DNA of 64,000 bases, taken from NCBI GenBank assembly GCA_030141605.1, contig JAQGDQ010000331.1, positions 124,001-188,000 of the forward strand. Direction: 5' to 3'. A program made the position numbers and the translations under genes. Positions 44,548-55,408 of this stretch are shown here, one piece after another. The notes below the pieces were generated by a model. The model saw nothing but the letters and a program-made list of their open reading frames with translations, ran no database searches and had not been told where the DNA came from. Source of the DNA: Tubiluchus corallicola. Its lineage: Eukaryota; Priapulida; Priapulimorpha; Priapulimorphida; Tubiluchidae. Numbering within the stretch: position 1 is the stretch's first letter; every line of letters starts with the position of its first letter.

Positions 44548-46262
44548 TTTTATGCAGCTACCTGATACCTGCAAAACATCAGTAAAAATATTAGGATTGA
44601 AAATGTGCTTAAAGATATCGATTAATCACGTCAAAATCAGAGGTTATAATATTTCGCAGTAGAAAAAAGACAACCAAAGCTATTCAGAACTAGAGTAATC
44701 TCATAGGTCCAATGGTTGTTTCCGGGTAACTACAAATGATTGATTAAAAAAATTGCCAGCCCAACATAGAAGGCATGTATTAACCAGATGAGGATGTATT
44801 AAGGAGAATGGCAATTGGCAGGAGAAAGAGAGAGACAGAGAGAGCATAATGGACACCAGTAAAGCACTCAACTGATCACTCTTAAATATAAAGAAAATTA
44901 ACAAAAATACAATCACCAGACATTCAGATAAATGACATCGATGGTGGACGTAAGAAAACCCGGGTCTGACATTTGAATTTTGTTGAAATAACTAAGTCTA
45001 CAAAATCGCTTACTCATAATTTTATAGAAACTGTGAAACTACCTGCAACATCATGGAACATACTTAGTAATTGCATAAATGTGTACACATAAACTCATAA
45101 TACGTTTGAAGTATCTACACGAGCATAGCATTATTTTGTGATTCAACTATTTTATAAGCTTGAGTACATAAATTTTAGATCAATATGCTCTTACGTCATG
45201 TCTCGTGAGAGATACAGTTTTATTTACGATGATGTGTTTTACGTCTCTTTTTATTTGAACACATTAACATCATTAAGCAAGGACACAAAAAATCATTGCA
45301 TTTCCAATATATTAGAGTGAAATTGGACTTTCCTTTAGTAGTAATACTAGTACCATAGCACAAAATAGTCATACTATATCACATTGCGTAGGATTCCAGG
45401 AAGATTAAAACTGTTATCACCCAGAACACCACAAGTAATTTACAATTTTAAATAATATTTTACTTCTAAAGTTATATGCATTTTTTTATCTGAGGTTTTT
45501 TATGAGTTGGTATACTGCAAGCTTATCAGAGTGGTTTTCCAAAAAGTGACAAATACACATTTGGTTACACAAACATTTTTTTGCCAATAGATGGCACAGC
45601 TCAATAATGTATCTACAGGGTACAATTAAAATTTAAAGTTTTCCTGTTAGCCTGTAAAGTTACTTTTTCTGCTTACCATAACAGCTGTCTGATCATGACA
45701 ATGATGACTACATTTCAAGTACTAAAATTAGTAATAATATGACAATGATGTAGGTCATTAGCTAATTACTTAGTACGTAACAAACTTTGCAGTAAATAAC
45801 TATAAATCTCCAGTGGAAATGAGTATTTCTGTCTTTTTCTCTTTTTTGTACACGTGTGTCTTTTTGCACTAATGTTTTTCTTTTACTAATAGGTATCTTT
45901 ACGACTTTTGTTACTTTATTAATAAAAGGTATAAATCAATTAAAATGAAATTATTCATTCATCGCAGCCTATATCTGTATCTGTTTCCACTTGGAAAATG
46001 CTCTTAGCTTATAACCAGCAAATACCAGTGATACAAAAAATTTTGAATGTATTATTGTAACATTAATTTTGCGAATGAATCACTAATATTCTTATAATTT
46101 GCCCCCCTCCCTCAACATAGCCCATCTTTAATAGTTATGATGGCTACATTACTACCATCAATTATATTTAAATGCTCTATACAATTATAGTTATTACTAC
46201 AAGTATAATGTATAATTTAATCTCTTCTCCCCCACTTAAATTTGAGTATATACATGTATATG

Positions 46263-46299
<37 letters not shown>

Positions 46300-46930
46300 C
46301 ATTGTATATACAAGTAAGCAATATGGTGCATTGTAATACAAGTGGTACATTGACAGATAATCACATATTCGTAACTATTTAAAAAAAATACCTCGCACTA
46401 CTCAAATCATTTTATTTAAAGTTTATTAATGTGTATGATATTGTATGTTGATGTGTGAAAACAAATTGTTCATAGTATACCTGCAGAAAATAGTACTGAC
46501 GATTTAGGTTTTCTTATGCAAAAATGTACACCTTTACATGTTTGCGTTAGCCACAAGTAATTAAATTGTCAGAATAAAACGACCCGAATTTAGCTCATAG
46601 TTGAACTGTCAAAAATTATCATTGCTGTAGTGTGTGATAAAGAAGTGATAAGACCACATGAACGATTTGAATACAACTGGCAAAACTAAACTTCTTTACT
46701 TAGAGCTCCTTCCAAGACTTCTATCCTTTGTGCTGAGAACCATAATTATAATGGCATGAAAAAAGGTGAGGTTTAAATTTGTTAAATCAAACCAATATTT
46801 AAAATACTTGCTTGACTACAAAGCAGACTCTGCACTATACCAGCAAACCCAAAATTCTTGCGTGCAAGTTAAAAAATACTTGGACTGTTGAAAATCTTTT
46901 GTTGCAAAATTTAATGAGGTTATCGTACGA
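44548..46930. other. Presumed 5' UTR intron of USP gene
   Basis: No coding exon is recognised. An acceptor-like TTTTGCAG on the minus strand lies about 25 bases before the USP start codon, so an upstream non-coding exon is likely. The only notable repeat is a TA-rich tract at 46246-46299. Confidence 0.35.
46246..46299. repeat. (TA)n-rich microsatellite
   Basis: An interrupted alternating TA tract with ACATGTATATG-like imperfections. Confidence 0.85.
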
Positions 46931-46934
46931 ATAC

Positions 46935-46975
46935 GGAGGCCGCCATTACATAAGAAGCGCCTTTTGATTGGTTAC
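46935..46975 (-). promoter_or_regulatory. Candidate bidirectional promoter (CCAAT and YY1-like sites)
   Basis: In a locally GC-richer stretch the minus strand has a CCAAT box (46967-46971). This is followed by AATGGCGGC (46939-46947), which resembles the YY1-type core of housekeeping promoters. It lies upstream of the USP gene (minus) and about 340 bases before the plus-strand first exon at 47306, so it may serve both. This is inferred from the motifs alone. Confidence 0.35.
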
Positions 46976-47305
46976 CGCGATTACGATGAGTTCTGGGAAA
47001 AGGAGTGTGCAATTTTTTATATAACATTGATTTTCGTATTTTTACAGCAAATGCTTTGAGTTTTGAAAATAAATTTGAGGAATTTATTTTAATGAGAAGT
47101 AAATTGTAAAAAAAAACAATGTTGACAAATTATTAATGAAATCAAACTTAAGTTACTGAAAGGTGCTGCTACCTTGTAGTATGGTCTCACAATTTCACAA
47201 ACATCCGTCACATCAGAATACGTGATTTCGTACTGTATCCAGTGTCTAAAGAAGTTTGTAAAGAGCCTTTGTAAAATAAACGATTAATGTTTGATTACAC
47301 AGACC

Positions 47306-47353
47306 ATGGCTAAAGCAAGCTTACCGTTTTATGCTTTCTTTGAAAAGGGACGG
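47306..47353 (+). CDS. Short first exon of unidentified gene (MAKASLPFYAFFEKGR)
   Basis: ATG 47306 sits in a near-ideal context (gaccATGG). It opens 16 codons ending CGG followed directly by GTAAGT, in phase 0. The site lies downstream of the CCAAT/YY1-like cluster shared with the USP gene. I do not recognise the peptide and cannot find a convincing second exon. Two good acceptors, at 49065 and 49715, open only short frames that end at once. A short aromatic N-terminus like this could lead a small membrane or mitochondrial protein, but that is a guess. It may also be a chance ATG plus donor. Confidence 0.35.
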
Positions 47354-47630
47354 GTAAGTTTGATCAGGGTTACTTTGTTTTTTGCATCACGAAAAGTGTG
47401 TTATGTACAACTACAACTTAGTACAAGTTAATAATTAATTTAGTTCAGCTAAAACTGGGATGCCTCGATTGATTATTATTTATGGTTATCTTGATTGTTT
47501 TTGTGAGTTGTAACATTTTACCGTTTTGTGATTTCGCAAATATATTTTTTTTCAACAAATTCTTAGTAATAAGTACCCATCGTAACCGTCGTTCTTCTAA
47601 AAATATTATTATTACTTACAAGTTACAGTT

Positions 47631-47840
47631 ACCGTATATACTTACATACAAGTCGAATTTTTGGGTGGCGATTTTAATGTGAAATTTTTGGGGTCGACTT
47701 ATACTTGACGATATTTTTTTGGGAGATGTCGCTAAAGAGTCGTCTACAATACGAATGTGTAAAGAAATTCTTCATTATACGCTAGACTGAAGGGCCAGTC
47801 TGCATTATCATGGATTGCATTGAGGGCCCTCAACATGAAT

Positions 47841-47873
<33 letters not shown>

Positions 47874-48102
47874 CATCGGGTAGGTGTAATATACTCGGCC
47901 CAGGCACTAGCACATATCTTACACACTAACACAGTAGGCTATTGATTTATTACTTGGCCATTGTTGACATCATTTACTCTGGAAGATCTTAATATGTTAT
48001 GGTCGGCTTGTACACAGGTAATATATAAAATGATGCAATTTTTGGTCTTAAAATGCACATCGACTTGTGCATAAGGTTGACTTGTACACACGTATATATG
48101 GT
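47631..48102. mobile_element. MITE with ~26-bp terminal inverted repeats
   Basis: The left end begins ACCGTATATACTTACATAC and continues AAGTCGA. The reverse complement of the right end begins ACCATATATACGTGTGTAC and continues AAGTCAA. These are clear inverted termini of a 472-bp element with no coding capacity. Internal AAGTCGA and GTCGACTT words recur near both ends. It carries a CA/TA microsatellite at 47840-47873. Elements with ACCGTAT...AAGTCGA ends are widespread in animal genomes as I recall. Confidence 0.65.
47840..47873. repeat. (CA)n(TA)n microsatellite inside MITE
   Basis: About 12 CA units followed by a short TA tract, interior to the 47631-48102 element. Confidence 0.85.
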
Positions 48103-50649
48103 ACGTATAATTCAACGTTCTTTCCAGGACAGTATGTCTTATTATTTTTTTAAAGATTATCTTTAATTCTTTAAGCCTGTAGAGCTTACATTGTTTATAT
48201 GCGTCAAACTAGATTTATAAAAATGCTCATTGATTTTACGTCTCTAACCGTAGTCATAAAGTGTAGTTATAATTTGCTTTACTCATATATTTAGGCCTGA
48301 AATATTTTTCTCTGCACTATTGTTTTACTTTATATTTATAAATAACAAATTGGTTACAGTGGCAGTAATAGCCTTGCAGCACAATTGAATATGAGAAATT
48401 AATAAGTAACTAAGTGAGATCATCAGTACTACTTTATTTAATAAACTAACTAGCTTTTAGGTATTAATGTTTCATTCACAGACTGTTAAAGTTCCTGTAC
48501 ACATGGCTTTCAGTGAATCAGCAAATTATTTTATATTGTGAACTTAGATTAAAAAGTGTCTGCCAAATTTTAATTTCGCAATAAAAAGTGTAAAACTGCT
48601 GTTCACTTTTAGATATGACTGGTAGTTGGCATTCAGTACTAGTTTGTACTCAACGCCTTAAGCATGCTTAGATAGGTTCTAATGAGATCCCCATTAAATT
48701 AGTGACTTAGGTCGGAGTTGTCTTAATGCATGAAATTAATATACCAGTTCTTACTTTTCGTTAAGTACTAATTAAAATTTAGCGAAGTGTAACAAGAAGC
48801 AGTACAACTGGTTTTACCTGCCTAGTAGATGGCAGATTAGATCATGATTTATTGTCAGTGTGCTTGTGGTTGACATTGTCGTATTATGGTAATTAACACT
48901 GCCGCCTGTTATGATAATGATTATAAGATATTGGTCTTACTGACAGCAAATAATATTGTAATGACAAGAAAATAATAATTACTTAATACTCAAGTGTTAA
49001 TATGCATGTATGTAATAATTTTGCTCATAGACAAAAAAAAGAATTTAATTTCCTTTTTCCTTTAGGCTAGCAGGGCCTTTTTCCTTGTTTTTTGTTTTGT
49101 GCTGACTGCTTAAATAAGGCTTGGGTTTTGACACAAATGTAGTACTTATGGGTATGAGCCATGTAGGAAGTCATGTTATCTTTTCCTGTAAAGTGTACAG
49201 TATGTAGGTTCATCATAGCCACCTACTGCGCCTGTAATAGTAAGCTTTTAGTTTGCCTATCATTCAAGTAGATTTATTTGTCCTTTTTATGGGAAACCAG
49301 CAAACTACCTTACAACGCTTACACTATGATAGGATTCACAAAATTTTGTTGGTAACTAAATGAGTCGGGGTTTTGATAACTGTAATTCCATTTACGAGGT
49401 ATCAGTTGTTTATGTTGATATGTGTTAATCAAGTTATTTATTTTAGGAAAGTAGTTGTTTCTTACAGCTACATTCTAGCCAGTATTACAGGCTTTATTAA
49501 TATGAAAATAGGCTATCTGTTGTAATTTATGAATCACTATTTCACAATTTACAGTTCTGCCAGTCTTTACACATCCCTTGTTCACCTGACTGTTTCTACT
49601 TTTAAGTTGAAATTTAATATTTTAGCAATATATGTACAGCCGTTGTGGTTCCTTTTTCTAGTTCATATTTTTATGAATTTTGCTTATGTATAGTTACACA
49701 CATCCTGTCTTGTAGTTCCTACTCGAGAAGGAAAACAGATTGAAAAGGCAGTCATTTGGATTGTTGCAGACTGGCTGATTTAAATTTAATTAATGGACAT
49801 TTTTGTCTGTGTCAAAAACTGTAGTAATATTCTGCTTCTGTGATACTTTATGTGACAGCTTTTGTTTTTCAAATAAAAAATGTTTTCCAGTGTATAGTTA
49901 ACATAATGTATGTAACTGCTGTTGTGCTTGACATTAAAAGCTTTGGTGAAACCGGAGCTCGTCATTTTTTCACCAATGGCTCGTAACTCAAGGCTCTGAA
50001 GGACACAGTAGTGCCCTCTGTTGAAGGTGTTTGTTTGTGACGTACTGCATACATTCGATAGCTCATGCCTGAGCACAGCGGTAAATTTGAAATTTGAGTT
50101 TTTATCTTGAAACTTGCCCAGTTTTAGTACGACACATTGAATCTCTTACAGTAGTGCTGTACTTCAGTTTTGCTTTTGCAAATAGGGGCAACGCAACGTT
50201 CTTGCGGTTGAAAATTATTTTCGTTTGTGATGTCATCAATAGTTGGGCTGCCCACTGTTAATTAAGATGTAAATCTATTATTTACTTATCAGAAACTTGT
50301 TTGCACTATTATTGGTATTAAAATGTATACTTTTTACTGTACTTGAAAATGGGGTTAGTATATGAAAAATCTTCCTGCCTTCTTTTAAGTTAGTTCCGTG
50401 TTGCTTTTCTTAGCAACCAAACACACAGCATAACTACACAAGAATTTTCTTTCCCAGTTATCAGCAAACTTCAGAAAGTTGCAAAATAATTAATTTTACT
50501 AGCATTTTAACTGTAGCACATCCAAACCAATTTTAAGGAAAATTCAGTCTAATATTATTTTTAGGAACTAACAAAACCTGACGTAAGCATTTTGCATAAT
50601 GTCCAAACAGTGTGAACTGGAAAAGAACATAAAAATGTGTGAGGCAAAA

Positions 50650-50735
50650 ACTGAATGGGGATTCGAATTCCTGGCTTTTAGATGCTCTTGAGCAGAATTC
50701 AATGTACTAGCCAGTTGCGCCACCGGTACACCGAG
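50650..50735 (-). repeat. tRNA-derived SINE fragment
   Basis: On the minus strand an A-box (TGGCGCAACTGGCTAGTA, 50705-50722) is followed by a B-box (GGAATTCGAATCCCC, 50657-50671), with tRNA-like spacing and a small variable hairpin between them. No acceptor stem closes it, so it is read as a SINE head or tRNA relic. Confidence 0.55.
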
Positions 50736-52221
50736 TAATTATATTGGGTTAAACACGACATATAGTGTGGCACGCTGTGACTTTCAGATTGAAATTTCCG
50801 TTATTTAGCCGAGAATTTGTTGATCGATGTTCGCGCTCATTTGGGTGTTTTCAAAATGGACTTCTATCATCTTGTTGGCCAGCTCTTTCTCTTTCCAAAG
50901 AGCTATAAAACTCCCTTAAACACTCCGAAAACAAGCCTGACAAACGCATTTTCTTGACGATATTCCGCGAACATTTTAACACTGAGTTCGGACCTTTTCA
51001 TCTTTAACCTGTGGGCTTGAGGTCCAGCGTTCATCAAAATCGGCAAAACTCACATCATTCGATTCATCTCATCGAGAGCTTCCATTTGATATATTACACG
51101 ATACTGTTACTCGACATTGGACAGCCTGGACCCCGCCTAGCCACACACCAAAAACTGTGGCTCTAGCCCAAAAACTGTAGTTTGAAATCCAACCTAACGA
51201 AAAAATATTCCCTGCCCACTCCGTGACATTTGACCCAGGGGTAACGGGCCACATAAATTAATATTATGCGCCCTGTGAGTTCGTGGCCCTAGCCCTGTGC
51301 TTGTGCGAGATATTAAAGAAACAAAAAGGGAGAAGAATAAAACTAGTAAATTGCAGACAGAATCTTAACTGCATGATTCAATGAATCCACCCATTCAATC
51401 TCAGCTCCCTAATTCATCATTTTTACAAATGTGACGCAGATGTTGAATTTATGTGTTGCTGCAGGTCGGAAATTGACAGGTGCTGCCGCATGTCGGAAAT
51501 TGTAGGAATATGCTTAGATAATTGCTTAGAAGTTAGAATGTTTTAATGCGCGTGTCAGTAGAAAAGTTCAATGAGGTTAACTATGATAGACTTCATTTTT
51601 GAAAACTTGCATCCTATTCTCATGTTTTTGGTTAATTACAGTTATTTAGTTAAGAGTATTGCTAAGCGGGCGTTATCATCACATTATCATTGATTTTTCA
51701 GCAGTTTATGTTGTCATACTTGTGGTTTTTAATTGCACCTACTGACTTACTTTTCTTTGAAACAAATATAAATGGGACGTGGCTGTCGTGCCACAAATAC
51801 TTTTGCTTTTAAAACTCTTTAAATTTATTGTGTAAAGCTATAAGCAAGCAAACATAAATACAAATTGGATGCTAGACCAAGCTTATTGAAATTTTACTGT
51901 GGGTCAATCCATACATGAAATTTGAATGTGAATTAGAAACAGTAAGTTGATCAATGGAAACACTTGTCAAAAAATAAATAGCAGTTTCTGAAGGCCAGTG
52001 AATGTTACTTTTTCAAGTTTTAGAAAACAGTTTTTTTTAAGTCCAAATGAGAAAATAGTTTTTTTAAAGTACAGATCGTGATACATGTACGGTTATTTCG
52101 ATTTTTTACTTGTTATATTGTAATATATATATACTTTTGGCATAACTTTGCTATCCATATGGTTACCAGTAACGTTTTCAGCACACAGTTGTTTCAAACT
52201 TTTAGTTTTGTTTTGTATCTA

Positions 52222-52314
52222 CGTTATCGCATAATTATCGAATATCGTATAGTCTCTTCTTCATATGGTATGAAGCCTCAAATTATCGTATGTTCCGATA
52301 ATTATTGTATAACG
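52222..52314. repeat. Short foldback (hairpin) element
   Basis: CGTTATCGCATAATTATCG at 52222-52240 pairs with the end of the block (52296-52314) over 16 of 19 positions. The centre CTTCATA/TATGAAG forms a second perfect stem with a three-base loop. It ends at ACGGCAACCCTGG, a word like the CAGGGTTGCC ends of some DNA transposons. It is therefore probably a tiny foldback transposon. Confidence 0.55.
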
Positions 52315-55300
52315 GCAACCCTGGCACGGCGCCCAATTGTCTCTCACCCAAGTGTCTGGCGCCCATACGCCCAGTTTACCCGCAGATGCTTCACATACAA
52401 CCAAAAATAGATTTTTTTATTCCAGTTTGTCAGTTTGATATGTTTTGAAGTAAACAAATTACGTTTATGGTGGAATACAATATTTGCAGAATGAAAGTGC
52501 ATTTTTTGCTTGTTAGTCTAAATATTATAGTATATATAACATAATGTAATAACGTGTAGCATGTATACATTTATATGTCATACATATATAAATATGTATT
52601 ATATGTGCAAAGTAAATTTCTCCAAAAGATAATTTTAAATTCAGTAAGGTCCTGCCGAATATTTTCTGCAACTTCAGATACAAGAATAATCATTTGAAGA
52701 CAGTAAATCTTTTGAAAATTACTTGAAGACAGTAATTTTTGAAAATTCTAGGTTTTGTTTGCCCTGTCTCATGTTTTCAAAATCAGTAACCCAATTGAAA
52801 GTAACATTAATATGATTTCAGGTATTTTTATTTTTGCTTTTACAAATTCTGACAGCTGTCGTAATTCACGTTTTTCATTACTGTAATAGACTGTATTATC
52901 TTTTTTCTCTTTCTACCTGGCCTTGACCTAATGTGTGCAAATTATTAAATACATAATGACAATTTCTGTGCTACAATAACTGTCAGCCAGTTATCACTCA
53001 CACCGTTCCATTGTTAGCTAGGCAATCGATGAATGAATGCTGTTTTTACCTGTATTATAAATGTGAAAGCCGCATAATCCTTCCTATTATGGTATTACCT
53101 GAAGCTGTTTGTAGAAAATATGTGTCAGAGTGGACTTCTAGTGTGAGTTTTAACACTTACCAATGGCCAATTGGGTTATTTATAGTTTATATAGCTAGTT
53201 AAGAACTGTTTATAAACAACTTAGAAATTATTAATTTGTAATTAATTTGAGTTTTTGCTCCATTGACTTAGTTATAATATTCTTAAGGTTAAGGTGCGTG
53301 CGCGTAGTTTGTTGCTGGCATGTCTTTAAAAACTCATGGTAACTAGAAATGAAGTTTGTAGCGTTGTAGATAAAAAAGAATAGGTCTACAGTTTTGGTCA
53401 TAATGTTTAATTTTGTCTTACTCGCTAGCCAATAACTCCATAGAGCTGTTCAACCTGCCGTATTGTTCTCCTAGTTCATGTAATGCAAAACCTTGACATT
53501 TACTCATTGTGAGGTAAATAATGCGTACAAAACCTTCTCAAACTTGGATTCGTAACAACTGTAATTTTTTAGATGTAAAACAGAGCAAACTGTTAGCAGC
53601 TAGCTTATTATCATCATTTCAGCCGAGTTCTTATATCGTCTTAATCGTTATGCTCTGGTCCCTAAGCATTCATTTTTCGAAAAATTTATTTCCTTCTGGA
53701 ATGTTACCGATTCTTCGACGCTTAACTATTGTAAGACGAAAGAAATCTTTGAGCAAATGATGTCAGTATTTTTAATAGTTTAATAATGAATTTCGCAATG
53801 CAAAGCTAAATAGGCAATGACTAGAAAGAGGGGGAAGGAGTGAAAAAGAGCAGAAGAATTAGAGAGCATTAAAAAAGTTAACAGTAATAATAATAATAAT
53901 AAATCTATTATATACTGTTATGTACAGTAATAATATTACCCCTCTATTTGCAGAGAAAATGACTCTACTAATATAACAGTTACATATTTAGATATCACCA
54001 CTACATAGTCAACACCTGATCTTAAATAATGTACTTTAAATAATATAATTATAATTTAAATAGGAAAACAAAACATAATTAATTATCATCTAAATTTACA
54101 ACGATATCAGAAGGATAATAAGGAATAATGTAGAAAAACAATACATATGCAGTCTGAGTTGCATGTAAAACTTTGTACACTATATACAAATTGCTATATT
54201 TTTCACTAATGAGCTACATAGTGAAAATTGTATTTTCTGCGTGATTCATAGCGTCTTTAGCAACATATTAAATCTTTAACAACATTTACAAGTGCAAAAA
54301 AAGAATTTTTGTCTCCATAGCAGCATATATCTTTCAGATAAAAACTTTGCATAACTATTCTTATTTGTTGTTGTAAGGTTTGTTTTTAGTAATGGAAGAT
54401 TGAATGCGTTGGCGTTTGTATGTCTGTCCTACAAACGCACATATTAGTGTCAGTTAGGCCTACTAAATTATAATCATTGTTGCAATCACGTCCTAGTAGC
54501 AAATTTGCTGCAGTTAATTCTATTCGGCGCCTATACCATTCTGTGGAGAGAGTCCAAGTGAATTGAGAAATAACGTAAATCGTGATGTACATGTAAATGT
54601 CTGGCGCACTAGTTCATAATCTATAATACTGCTCTCGCTTTCACTCATGCACTAAATATCTGTAAAACAAGTACGGTATGTGGAGTGCCCAAGTGCCGCA
54701 CTGCGTTTCATTACACTTAAAATTATAAGCATTAATCAAAGTTACGCAGTTTTTTTAGTGTTGTAGCTTTTCAACAAGTTGCATTTAACACCTATGTACA
54801 TTGTAGAATTTTGTGGTCTAATCATCTAAGAGCTTGAATTTTTTTCTTATCTGAGACTGAGTTCTATATTAGTCTTACGGATCTAGGAATTATAATCCGT
54901 ATCGTGCTCAATTCATGAATTCAAAAGTCAAAACACTGAGATATAAGTAAATCACCAGCTTGTAAACTATAACCAGTAGGTTTTTACACTTGAAAAATGC
55001 AATTAAAGACACTACAAGTAACCCGTACATTATTGTATAGATACTATATAGAACATAATTAAGGGTTTAGAGCTTAGCAGCACTAGCTAAGCAGTAGAAC
55101 TTACATTACAAAACACTGATTAGGAGGCAAGCAGTTCACAGTCGGTAGAGAAAAAGTGTTTGATGAGGTAAGCATCTCACCTGCTTGTACCTAAAATGCG
55201 TTGTAATTCAAATGACATGCTAAGCAAAACGATATTTATTATTACAATATAATTTGGCCAGAACAACGGGCCTTTTTAAGCTTACGAAGTATGTAATATT

Positions 55301-55318
55301 TAAAAATATCTGGAAACT

Positions 55319-55408
55319 GTGTGTGTGTGTGTGTGTGTGTGGGTGTGGGTGTGTGTGTGTGTGTGTGTGTCTGTGTGTGTGCGCGTGCTTGCGCGTGCGT
55401 GCGTGTGT
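55319..55408. repeat. (GT)n / (GCGT)n microsatellite
   Basis: A GT tract with GGGTGT and CT interruptions, ending in GCGTGC-type units. Confidence 0.92.

Noticed and set aside
49066-49113. Possible second exon (ASRAFFLVFCFVLTA) for the gene starting at 47306
   Set aside because: The acceptor is good, but the frame stops after 15 codons. Another acceptor at 49715 opens an equally short frame, so neither is convincing.
53011-53157. Exon-like frame ending SEWTSS before GTGAGT
   Set aside because: There is a possible donor but no acceptor in a consistent phase, and the peptide has no recognisable features.
55130-55195. tRNA-like A-box (cagtcggtagag)
   Set aside because: No B-box or closing acceptor stem follows at the right distance.
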